The notes under the pieces are model-generated. The model did not search any database. It was not told where the DNA came from and saw only the letters and a list, made by a program, of their open reading frames with translations. From contig CM064872.1 of NCBI GenBank assembly GCA_032719365.1, forward strand, positions 18,197,572 through 18,261,571: 64,000 nt of DNA. The letters run 5' to 3'. Of the stretch, positions 35,100-44,925 are shown one piece after another; within the stretch, counting starts at the first letter, position 1; every line of letters starts with the position of its first letter. A program made the position numbers and the translations under genes. The stretch is from Prinsepia uniflora. Its lineage: Eukaryota > Streptophyta > Magnoliopsida > Rosales > Rosaceae.

Positions 35100-35550
35100 A
35101 CTGGGTCTCATACCCGATTCATCTAAACAGGATTCCTCAAATTCGATTCAAATCCATTTCACAGGCCTCGACCTAAATCCTCAATTCAACAGGGTCTCAT
35201 GCCTGAATACTCATTTCATAAATCTAACTGGGACTCAAGCCCGATATTACATTCAACTGGGCCTCAACCCCATACCACCACTAACTGGGCCCTAAGCCCG
35301 AAACCATATAGCAATAAGGCTTCAAGCCCAATTTCCCAACCAACGGGGCCTTAAGCCCGATACCATAGTCAAAGGGGCCTCCAGCCCGATATTACAACCA
35401 AATGGGCCCCAAGCCCGGCTCGTAAATCAACGAGACCCTCGGTCCGACGGTATAGCTCAAATGGACCCTCGGTCCAATTTCTCGTCAGCTCAAATGGACT
35501 CCAAGTCCGAGATTTCGTAAATCAAATGGGTCTCGTGCCCGATTTCATAT
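35100..35550 (-). repeat. Array of short inverted repeats (GGGC/GCCC type), reversed
   Basis: A dozen or so units such as GGGCCTCCAGCCC, GGGCCTTAAGCCC, GGACCCTCGGTCC and GGACTCCAAGTCC. Stem changes are paired (GGGC/GCCC versus GGAC/GTCC). Confidence 0.8.
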
Positions 35551-36698
35551 TTCTAAATCCGAAATCTATTTATTAAACCCTCGTTGAAAACCTAGTACGT
35601 ATAAGCATCGTATAAAACTGAAAATTTCGAAATACGTACAAATACGTAAATCCTAGGCTACCACAAACAAATGCACTCAAGGCATCATAAAACATATATT
35701 AAAACAATTATAAAACATTTATGCATGCATCAATTTCGAAAGGAACGTCCACTCACAGACCGTCCGAAGCTGCGTCTCGATAAGCGTGCCATAATGGTCT
35801 CCCAGGTCAAACGTCACCTCCGGGATTCCCGAACCTGTCCAAATTAATTTAGTGGGTTATTAACTACCTAAATAACCCCTCACTAAAGTCCCGTACTTTC
35901 CGGAATTTCTAACTATTTTTAAACCCGAATCTAAACCTTCGGACGTCCCGAACTATATCGAAACGATATCCGATTGACACGAAACCAGTCCCAAAATGTT
36001 TGTTACATCGAATAGATAATTTCACATGTTGGAACCTTCCCCCAATTATGTGCCACGCGCCTCCACGTGCCGCCCAAAGGGGCTGCACGTGGGGCTCACG
36101 CGCCCTGCACTGTACATCTTCAGCCTTGGCGAACCGGCCGGTCCAGTTCGATTCTGCAATCCGGTCCGGTCCGACTGGCGTGACCAGTTCACCTATATTC
36201 TTCCTTTATTTTATCCCAATTTCATCCCTAATTAATCCTAATCTTCCTAGTTTAATTGTAGCAACAACTTTAGATGATTAAAACAAGGAAAAAGGGTTCA
36301 AATCTTCACCTTTCCAATTGAGTTTTCACGGACAAACTTTGGCCGGCCTTCCAAGGCTGTTCAACCGTCCAAATGCTCTCCTCCCAATCCTCTCAAGCTT
36401 GTGTGAACCTCCAAAACATCACAATAACATCAAAACCTTCCCTAAACGTCCAAAATAAGGAAATCGAATTTTGAAAAATAACTGGGTTCGGGTTTTACCA
36501 TTCCTCCGTCGTGGACGGCTGTCCTGCTACCACTTGCCATCCTTTAGCTCCACAACTCCTCTCTGTCTCTCACTTAAGCTCCCAAGGTCACTCAAACAGG
36601 GATTGAAAGGATTTTGGGGATGGTTTTTGGGTGAGATCGGGGAAACATAAGAAAATGATGAAATGGGGATATGCATGTATGTAATCATACTGGGAAAT

Positions 36699-36724
36699 GG
36701 ATGAGTGACACTTGTCACTCATCC
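36699..36724. repeat. Conserved LTR palindrome (perfect copy)
   Basis: GGATGAGTGACA, CT, TGTCACTCATCC, with the outer T/A also paired. Confidence 0.9.
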
Positions 36725-37247
36725 ATTGGGCCAGAAGCAACATATCTGGGCCCACTTAAGTCCAAAAGTAACCCGTATCGTAATTCGTGCAATAGTACTT
36801 TCGGACTTCCGTGAACCATAACTTCGCCGTCGAAAGTCCGAATTCGACGTGTCACCTGTCTACGGATTCGTATCGTCCCGATCTACGTAGCGGTCTTTGG
36901 TCCTCGGCCATCGGACCTCTCGGGTCAAAAGTCAACTTTGGCCCAAATTACCAAAATGCCCTTGAACTTCCGAACGTCATAACTTTTTCCTCGAACGTCG
37001 GAATCGAGCGTGCCACCTGTCTATGAACTCGTGACGTCACGAACTACGTCACAGTCATCGACCAAAGTCCATTTGACCACCTGAATGAAAAGTCAACGAT
37101 TTTCCCATTTCAAGGGCAGAATCGTGATTTCGCTCGAACGTCCGCTAATCCTCGTCTAATCTCCGATTAGCCTTGCTAATCTGTCATTAATTCTTAATTA
37201 ATCTCGCTAATTCGGGACGGGTCGTCACAAAGGGGGTGGATTGTAAG

Positions 37248-40163
37248 TGTCACGACCCGTCCCTGATTTTTGGGATTAATTAAGACTAATTACTGATTAG
37301 TGGGGCTAATCGGGGATTAGCCGAGGATTAACGGACGTTCAGGGTGAAATTACGATTTTATCTCTAAACGAGAGCGAAAAGTTGACTTTTAACCTAGAAG
37401 GTCCGATGGCCGAGGGCTGAGGACCGTTACGTAGATTGGATCGATACGAGTCCATAGACAGGCGGCACGTCGAAATCGGACTTTCGATGGGAAAGTTACG
37501 ATTCAAGGAAGTTACAAGGTACTATTCATAGCGGTACACTTTACGAGGAAAAAGTGGACTTTTGTCCTCAAGTGGGCCCATACCTTTTGAAATGGCCCAG
37601 TGGATAAGTGACAAGTGTCACCCATCCATTGACCCCTTCCCTTCATTCATGCAGCTGTATCCCCTTTCTTGTTCGATCATTCCCACCAAACCCGAACCCC
37701 TCGAACAACTACCCCGATAACCCCAAACATTAACCCTTTCCCATTTTTGAATCTGAGGCTAGGAGAGGAGTTGAGGGTGAGTGATGGACTAAGGGAGGCG
37801 GTGGCAGGCTACTGGACCGCCGTAGGCGGCGATGGAATGCACGATAAAAAGGTAAACCTGTAACCCCTGTATTTTCAAATTTCGAATTTTGGGTTTTAGA
37901 CGTTAGGGGAGTTAGATGTTGATTAGGATGTGTTTAGGAGGTTGGTAGGAAGTTTAGGAGAAGGTTTTGAACAGTGGAAAGTGGCTGTGTAGCCCGGAAC
38001 GGCGGTTGGGAGGTTTTCAGTGGCTGCCCACCAAATTTAAATTTCGGCCAGGTCAACCCAAATTGAACCCCCAAACCTCTTTCTAGTGATCCTAGGAACC
38101 TATTGGGACCTTTAGGATGAAGATTTGACCCTTAGAAGTGCCCAGAACCTACGATGACAGTTTTGGTTCAAAATGGTTTTCAGAACCAATGGGTTTTAGG
38201 CTTGGTTTCTTGGATTGAAAGACATAGATAGGTAGGAAATGGAGAAAGGAAACCGTAGGAATTGGATTGGGTGAAAATATATGAAAAATGGAGGAGTTTG
38301 AGGGTTAGACCGGTCACAATAGTCCAGTTGGACCGACCGAACCGTTGAACTGGCCGGACCGGCCATCGCGAGGAGAAAGATGACCCTGTAGCTTGGCGCG
38401 TGGCTCCCACGCGCAGGGGCTGTTGCCAACGCATGTGGGCTCATGGCCCAATTTTTGGGGGTGGTTTCAACATATGTATTCATCTAATCGATGTAACGAA
38501 CATTTTGGGACTGGTTTCGAGTCAATCGGACATCGTTTCGATATAGTTCGGGGTGTCCAAAGGTTTAGGATCGGGTTTAAAAATAGTTAAAAATTAGGGA
38601 AAATTACGGGGCTTTAATGAGGGGTTATTTAAGTAGTTAGTAACCCTCTAAAGTGATTTGGATAGGTTTGGGAACCCTAGAGACGGTGATTGGCCAGGGA
38701 GAGGCTTATGGCGCGCGTATCGAGGCGGCAGCTCGGACGGTCTGTGTGTGGACCTTATTTTCTAAATTGATGCATGTATAAATGTTTTATATGAGTTTAA
38801 ATACATGTTTTTTGATGCCATGAGTACATTTGTTTGTGGTAGATTGGTATTTACGTATTTACACGTATTTTGAGATTTTTTGTTTTATATAGTGCTTATA
38901 CGTGTTTGTGGTTTCAGTTTTAAATGAAATGGATTTGGATTTGAAAAAATAAACTCGGGCATGAGACCCATTTGGTTTTGTCTCGGGAATATGGCCCTAT
39001 TGATGACCTACGGGTCTAAGTCGTGGTCGCGACGAGTGCTGTGTGCACGGCGACGGACGATACGACGCTCGCCTCCAGACTGGGGATGTGTTCCTTCCAG
39101 AGAGGTCACGATGCACGTCCCGTTGTCGAGCAGCCACTGGAGGCTCGACTTCGGAGTGCTGACGGTTTAGGAGATCGATCGGCGATGTGTGCACCATGAT
39201 CTAGAGGTGGTCGCGTCAGTTGATATGTTCACGGCGACATACTAGGATTGTGAGCAGTCCTGGAAGTATGGTTGCACGCATCACTACGATTGGAATCATG
39301 ACTAACCCTGAGGTATCGGGCTCGATGCCTAGTTGATTTTGAGTTCGGGCTTGAGGCCCAGTTGTATTTCATTTGTTATTTTGGGTCAGGGACCCATAAA
39401 TGGATTTCTGGTTTCATGACGGTTTATGGGGACCGGGCATGAATCCTTTGAAAGGTTTTAAGAACGATTTCGAAATGGAATTTCATATACCATCCCTTAT
39501 TTTGTGGATTTTCTCCTTCGGGGAGGGTCATTGGCATGGGTGGACCTCGCAGTAGTCATGGAGCACTAACTGAGTGGAGTCGCCTACGTTGGGTACCTTA
39601 CTCTTAAGAAAGCTGATGGATTATAACCCTTAGGGAGGGTCATTGATCTGTGGACATTGACTTGGGTGGACCCTAGGGAAGCTTGCGATTTGAGACCCCG
39701 GGTAGCACTCGCATAGCTTTGGAAACCGTGACAGGATTGGTTATGTAACATATGTTATATATATACTGGTTTTGGGCTGAGTCCCAAATGCATTTGGGCA
39801 GTGGCCCGTATGATTGGTTTCATTTACGAATTTGGGCCAAGGCTCTATTGGTTTAATAACTGATTTTGAATGCATGCATGTCTTTTTAGTGAAGGGCATA
39901 AATATTTGTCTTTTCGTTAAAATGTTTTTATAAATTCTTTGTCTTGTCCACTCACAGCTTTTAACGTTTTGAATGCCCTTCAGGTTGATCGCGGATGTGG
40001 GCTGTAGTAGAGACCGAGACATCACATTCCTCCTCCGGATCCTGGCGCTCTCTGAAGCCCCAAGTGGGCTAAAGTCGGAATTTTTCCTTGTCTAACACTC
40101 CGTGTTAGACAGGATCAGGCGCGTCCCGCGTTAATCCTGGGGGGATTGGGACGGGTCCTGACA
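37248..40163 (+). mobile_element. Solo LTR inside Cassandra LTR3
   Basis: It starts TGTCACGACCCGTCCC and ends GGGACGGGTCCTGACA, flanked by perfect GTAAG duplications (37243-37247 and 40164-40168). Cassandra LTR3 resumes in register with ACCCATGTC. The palindrome is at 37601-37628. The inverted-repeat array is reduced (38955-39000 and 39310-39400) and split by an unusual block at 39001-39310. No coding sequence. Confidence 0.9.
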
Positions 40164-40299
40164 GTAAGACCCATGTCTTAGGAAGAATGGTGAACAATCC
40201 CATATCGCTCGGGGAGGGAAAGGTAAAATGTCTTATATGTGTGGGTACGTATTTATCTAGCATGAGGCCTTTTGGGAGCTCATTAGCTTTGGATTCCTT

Positions 40300-40370
40300 G
40301 GGAACTCCAAAGTTAAGCGAGTTTAGGCTGGTGCAATCTCAGGATGGGTGACCTATTGGAAAGATGCACG
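40300..40370 (+). promoter_or_regulatory. 5S rRNA-like promoter segment, Cassandra LTR3
   Basis: AAAGTTAAGCGAGTTTAGGC keeps the 5S AGTTAAGCG word exactly. AGGATGGGTGACCTATTGGAAAG is the box C part; its first half (AGGATGGGTGACCT) equals the 5S consensus. Confidence 0.8.
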
Positions 40371-40451
40371 TGAATTCCCATAAAGAAAACTGTGAGGACT
40401 GGGCCCAAAGCAGACAATATCGTGCTAGATGGGTCAGGCCTTGACTTTAAT

Positions 40452-40737
40452 CATGATCATATTTTTATCTAAGTAAACTTATGATAATAAATTGTGGTTG
40501 TGATGAAAATGATTTTATTTCTAAATACGTAAACATATGCCTTTTGATAATAGGAATATATTTGAGTACTTGATAAACGAATATTAGATAAGTACTTCAG
40601 ACATTAATCAATTATGGAAAAACTATTTACGTTTGATAAGTATAGGTTCACATAAAAAATGTTCTTTTACTAAAATGATATGTACGAAATTACATGAGAT
40701 TGTGTTGATGAGTTTATGTTGCCTTATGGAGGAAAAT
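40452..40737. other. AT-rich segment, no feature seen
   Basis: About 290 bp of AT-rich DNA between Cassandra and the next LTR. No ORF or repeat was recognised. Confidence 0.5.
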
Positions 40738-43441
40738 TGTAACGACCCGTCCCGAATATCGGAATTAATTATTAATTAATTATGAATTGAGTACGATTAA
40801 TCGGGGATTAATCGAGAGAAATCGGACGGACGGTGTAAAATGATCGTTTTGCCCCTAGATTTGGGAAAGATGTTGATTTTTGACTCGGGGAGTCAAACGT
40901 ACGAGTACCGATGACCGTGACGTAGATCGGGACGTCACGAGTCCGTAGACAAGCGGCACGTTGAAAACGACCGTTCGACGGGAAAGTTATGGGTCTCAAA
41001 CGAAAAACGACACTATTGCACGTAAAGCAAGAAACTGACACGTGTATTGTTTGGATTGGAAAATATCTGGGTTGGACCCACCAGATGAGTGACAAGTGTT
41101 GCTCATCTAATTGGCCCATTACCTCAAACATTGGGATCCTATTTCACTTTCATTTTTTTTGTTCGATCAAACCTAAAATCCGTGGGAAACCATTAAACCG
41201 TGAGAACAAACACCCTAAACCCACACCCTCAACCCACTAAACTTCACCTGATGCTTCTAACCCATTAATGAAAAAGAGAGAGTACAGTGAGATGACCATG
41301 GTGGTGGCCATGGCGGGGGCCACGGCGGGGCAATGACGACGACGGTGAGATGGGAACCTGTGAGCCTTGTTTTGGTTAAAAAATCGTGATTTTTGGTTTT
41401 GGAGATTGTTGATCGATTTGGATGACCCTAGGGTGTTTCTAGAACTCATACGAGTCGGATGGGTTCGGTTTCGATTATTGGGGTGGACGGTGGTCTACAA
41501 ACCCGTAAGGTACATTTTGTAATTCGAAAATGGTAGTTCATGATTCCTTGGTTTTCGATCGCTGTTGATGATTGGAATGTGTCTTGGAGGATGAAAGGAA
41601 CTCAGAAGGCTTGGAAGTGAGGCTGGAGATGGCCTGAGGCTTGAGAACACGGCGGGGGAAGGTTGGCCGGTTCAAACATCGATTGGAAAGGTACGATCTT
41701 GGCTTGTTTTTCATGTTTTTGAAATCATAGGTTGATAGAATAGGACTAGACGAAGCTATAGGAATTAAAATGAATGAAAACGGACCAAAAACATAGAAGA
41801 TGCTGAACTAGTCACGCCGGTTCAGTAGGACCAGTTGCATAGTTGGACCGGTCTGGACCGGTTCAGCGAGGTTGAAGATGATGAATAGTGCCAGTGCATG
41901 GGCTCCACGCTCGTGGGGCACTTTTGGGACATGTGTTTAATATATGAAATCATCTTTTCGATGTAACGAACATTTTGGGACTGGTTTCGAGTCGGTCAGA
42001 CATCGTTTCAATATAGTTCGGGATGTCCGAAAGTTTAGGATTAAGTTTAAATACATTTAAAAATCCGGGAAAATTACGGGGGTTTAATGGAAGGTTATTG
42101 GAAGTGTTTGTGACCTTAGAATGTGATTTGGACAGGTTCGGATATTCGGAGGATGGTGATTTAGCCCGGGGAGGCTTATAGCATGCATATCGAGGTGACA
42201 ACGTAAGACGGTCTATGAGTGGACATTGTTTTCTAAATTTTGATGCATGCATAACTGTTTTATATGTTTTATATATGTGATTTCTATGATGATAATTTTG
42301 GTATTGGTGATTTACATATTTGCACGTATTTCGAGATAATTTTCGTATTTGCACGTACATCGAGGTTTATGGCTTTACACTGTGGTTATATGTGCTTGTG
42401 GTTTCGGTGATGGTTTGATGAAATGGTTTTGGAATTAGAAAGATGAACTCGGGCATGAGACCCATTTATTTTGGAGACCCTCAGACTTGGAGTCCATTTG
42501 AGTTATATTATCGGGCTAGGGGCCCAGTTGGTTTACAAAATCGGACATTCGGCCTAATTGTGTTTTATGAATGTGATTTCGGGTCGGAAACCCATAAATG
42601 GATTTGGATAAATGAATTTGGATTTGAGAAATCGGATTTGTGGATTACGATGGTTTTATGGAAAACCCGAGCATATGCCCATTTGAATGGTTTGAGATGA
42701 TTTATGAAATGGTTTTCCATATACCATATATCTATGGATTGTCTCCTCCATTCGTTTGGGACGCTAGAGTAGTCATGGCGCATTACTTGCGAGGGGTCAC
42801 TGCACGGAGCGAACAGACCGTATAGTGACTCAGGAGTAGGATTGCTAGACGTTTGGGACGTCAGACATCTGGGATGTCAGAAATTGACTCGGGTTAAGAC
42901 CCCGGGTAGCATGCGTAGCTTGGACCGTGACATGACATTTGGGACGTCAGGCGTCTGGACGCTAAGCATCTGGGACGCCAGGCATCTGGGATGCCGAGGA
43001 TTGGTGTATAATGGTATTCGATTGGATTGTGATTCATGGCTTTATTGGATTTATGAAATGGTATTTCAGTGTTGGTGGTTTTGGGTAGTGGCCCACATGA
43101 TTGGATTTACGGTTTTGGGCCGAGTTCCCACATACTTGGATTTATGATTTTGGGCTAAGGCCCTAATGATTTAATTAAAGTAAATGGTTTGATTATTAGT
43201 TTTCGAATGCATGCATACTTTTTAGTGAAGGTCATAAATGTCTTCTTATGAAATGTATTTTTATTAAACTATTGATTTTCATCCACTCACAGATTTTAAT
43301 GATTTTAATACTCTTCAGGTTGATCATGAATGCGGAATATAGAAGAGATCAAGACATTGCACTTCTCCACTGATCTTGGCGCGCACTAGAAGCCCCGAAC
43401 ATGCTGAGATTTGAGTTATCCCTTGTCTGACACATGTCAGA
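40738..43441 (+). mobile_element. Long LTR, 3' end lost
   Basis: It starts TGTAACGACCCGTCCC. The pair TGACGT/ACGTCA is at 40918-40937, the palindrome at 41083-41108, a GGGC-type array near 42445-42600, a GACGTC-type array at 42845-43005, and GAAGGTCAT / ATCCACTCAC / ATACTCTTC at the 3' side. The expected terminal GGGACGGGTC...CA is absent. After CCTTGTCTGACAC the sequence passes into a reversed LTR at about 43442. Confidence 0.72.
42845..43005 (+). repeat. Short inverted repeats of GACGTC/GGCATC type
   Basis: GACGTTTGGGACGTC, GACATCTGGGATGTC and GGCATCTGGGATGCC occur in series with further decayed units. The CTGGG-like centre stays and the stems change in a paired way. Confidence 0.75.
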
Positions 43442-44554
43442 CTCTGACAGTGCCATGTGTCACTCCAAGATTGGTCCACGTCACTGAAGTGTGTCAGACC
43501 TTGATAATGCCACGTGTTAGCTACTAGTTGGTCCACGTCACTGACATGTCAATGACACGTGGCAGCCACTGATTGGGCCACGTCACTAACATGTCAGTGA
43601 CATGTGGCAGCCACTGATTGGGCCACTTCACTAACGTGTTAGTGTACAGTCAGCACTGAATTGTGACACGTGTCACGTCCCTACTGGCCCACATGTCTGG
43701 CAGTTTGACAAGTGGATGACATCATCAGCTGACGTCATCGTCCTTGTCTTCTCGACGGGTTTGCTATTCTGGTCGCACAGACCCGAGACCTGACCCGGTT
43801 GTAACTCGCCTATATTTTACCCGTTTTCAAAATTGTTGCTACCCCTAGGATCGTCTAGGTGCCTAGGTTGGATCTATGAGTTCAAATTCAATTAAAACAT
43901 AGAAAATCCATACCTTAAGTCGAGCAACAATGGAGGCTTGTTTTCCCATCCAGTTCCTCGTCGATCCTAACACCTTTGTGAACTGATCATAAGGGTTTCG
44001 GGTTTTACCTATGAACGTGTTGTCTCCACCGTGTACCGCTGCTCTCCGCTCCGAGTCATCATCCAACACCCTCTCAGTCACTCGTCAAGCTCACTAAAAG
44101 AAGATGAAGGTTTAGGAAAGGTGGTCGATGGTTGTGTGTGTGTGTTTACAAAACTTGGTTCACGATTGAATGAGCATTGAGAGAGAGAGAGAGAGAACAG
44201 ATACATGCATCCCAATATTTTGGGTAAATGGGCCAGTTAGATGAGTGACACTTGTCACTCATCTGATTGGTCCAAGGAATCAGTAGACCAATCCAATAAT
44301 GCCACTTGGCTTGAAATCTCGGAAAATGTAATAGTAACCATTGAACTCCTTGATCCATAACTTCCGTATCGAACGTCCAAATTTGGCATGCCAGCCGTCT
44401 ACGAACTCGTGGCGACACAATCTACGTAATGGCCAAGGGTCTACCCCCAAACAGCATCCCGGTCAAAAGTCAACATTTTTCCCACCAAGGGAAAAATGGT
44501 CATTTTGAAATAATTAAATAGAAATTACAATGAAATAATGTTCAGGTTGTTACA
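43442..44554 (-). mobile_element. Partial 3' LTR of a minus-strand Tekay-type element
   Basis: The LTR start is at 44554 (plus strand ends AGGTTGTTACA). It is followed at 44555 by the reversed polypurine tract ATCTACCCCTC and AAATTTCGTCC. The LTR carries the palindrome (44239-44264), a GA microsatellite (44179-44196) and a reversed CACGTG/CACGTC-rich block at 43450-43690. Its distal part is lost at the junction near 43442. Confidence 0.75.
44239..44264. repeat. Conserved LTR palindrome with compensated outer pair
   Basis: AGATGAGTGACA, CT, TGTCACTCATCT. The outer G/C pair of the other copies is here A/T, so both arms changed together. Confidence 0.88.
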
Positions 44555-44588
44555 ATCTACCCCTCTTATAAAAATTTCGTCCTCGAAA

Positions 44589-44912
44589 TTACTCTAACAA
44601 ATACGGATGTTGCTCCCTCATTTGATCTTCTGGCTCCCACATGGCTTCCTCTACTGCGTGATTCCTCCACAACAGTTTTACTAAAGGGATCATCTTGTTT
44701 CTCAAAACCTTGTCCTTTCGATCCAGAATCTGTACTAGTTGTTCCTCAAAACTCAAATCAGTCCTCAACTCCAACGGTTGTTCCGGCAAAGCATGTGACT
44801 CATCCCGTAGGTACTTCCGTAGCATACACACATGAAATACGTCGTGTATCCTGGCAAGCTCTGGAGGTAACACCAATTGGTATGCTACTGAACCAATCCT
44901 CTAAGTAATCTC
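44589..44912 (-). pseudogene. C-terminal end of a chromovirus integrase with chromodomain-like tail
   Basis: In the minus frame, VAYQLVLPPELARIHDVFHV is the C-terminal integrase module of Tekay/Del chromoviruses. It is followed by YLRDESHALPEQPLELR, then VQILDRKDKVLRNK and PLVKLLWRNHAVEEAMWEPE, the chromodomain-like tail. The frame ends HPYLLE with a stop just before the polypurine tract. A TAG stop interrupts it at 44901-44903, and homology is lost near 44915. It is the only pol fragment linked to a long LTR in the window and assigns that LTR type to chromoviruses. No catalytic core remains. Confidence 0.85.
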
Positions 44913-44925
44913 AAAATTACAAATT

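Larger units (their letters stand above)
34078..37229 (-). mobile_element. Solo LTR on the minus strand inside Cassandra
   Basis: It starts TGTGAGGATCGGTCCC and ends GGGACGGGTCGTCACA on the plus strand, with perfect duplication AAGGG (34073-34077 and 37230-37234). It holds reversed stem arms GAAGGGCAT/ATGCCCTTC near 34262 and 34338, a reversed array at 35100-35550, the palindrome at 36699-36724, and the TGACGT/ACGTCA pair at 37032-37051. No coding sequence is present. Confidence 0.9.
33385..40446 (+). mobile_element. Three-LTR Cassandra TRIM, interrupted by two solo LTRs
   Basis: LTR1 is 33385-33668, LTR2 is 33728-34010, and LTR3 is 37242-37247 continued at 40169-40446. Each LTR is about 283-284 bp. 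Two internal regions with PBS and polypurine tract separate them (PBS-like TGGTATTAGAAC at 33672; TGGTATCAGAGC at 34014). TTAAT (33380-33384 and 40447-40451) flanks the whole. LTR-internal-LTR-internal-LTR is the product of unequal recombination between TRIM copies. Two 3-kb solo LTRs (34078-37229 and 37248-40163) are nested in the second internal region and in LTR3. Confidence 0.88.

Noticed and set aside
40300..40370. Genuine 5S rRNA gene
   Set aside because: Only the internal promoter region resembles 5S. The remainder of the gene is absent, and the segment sits inside a Cassandra LTR.
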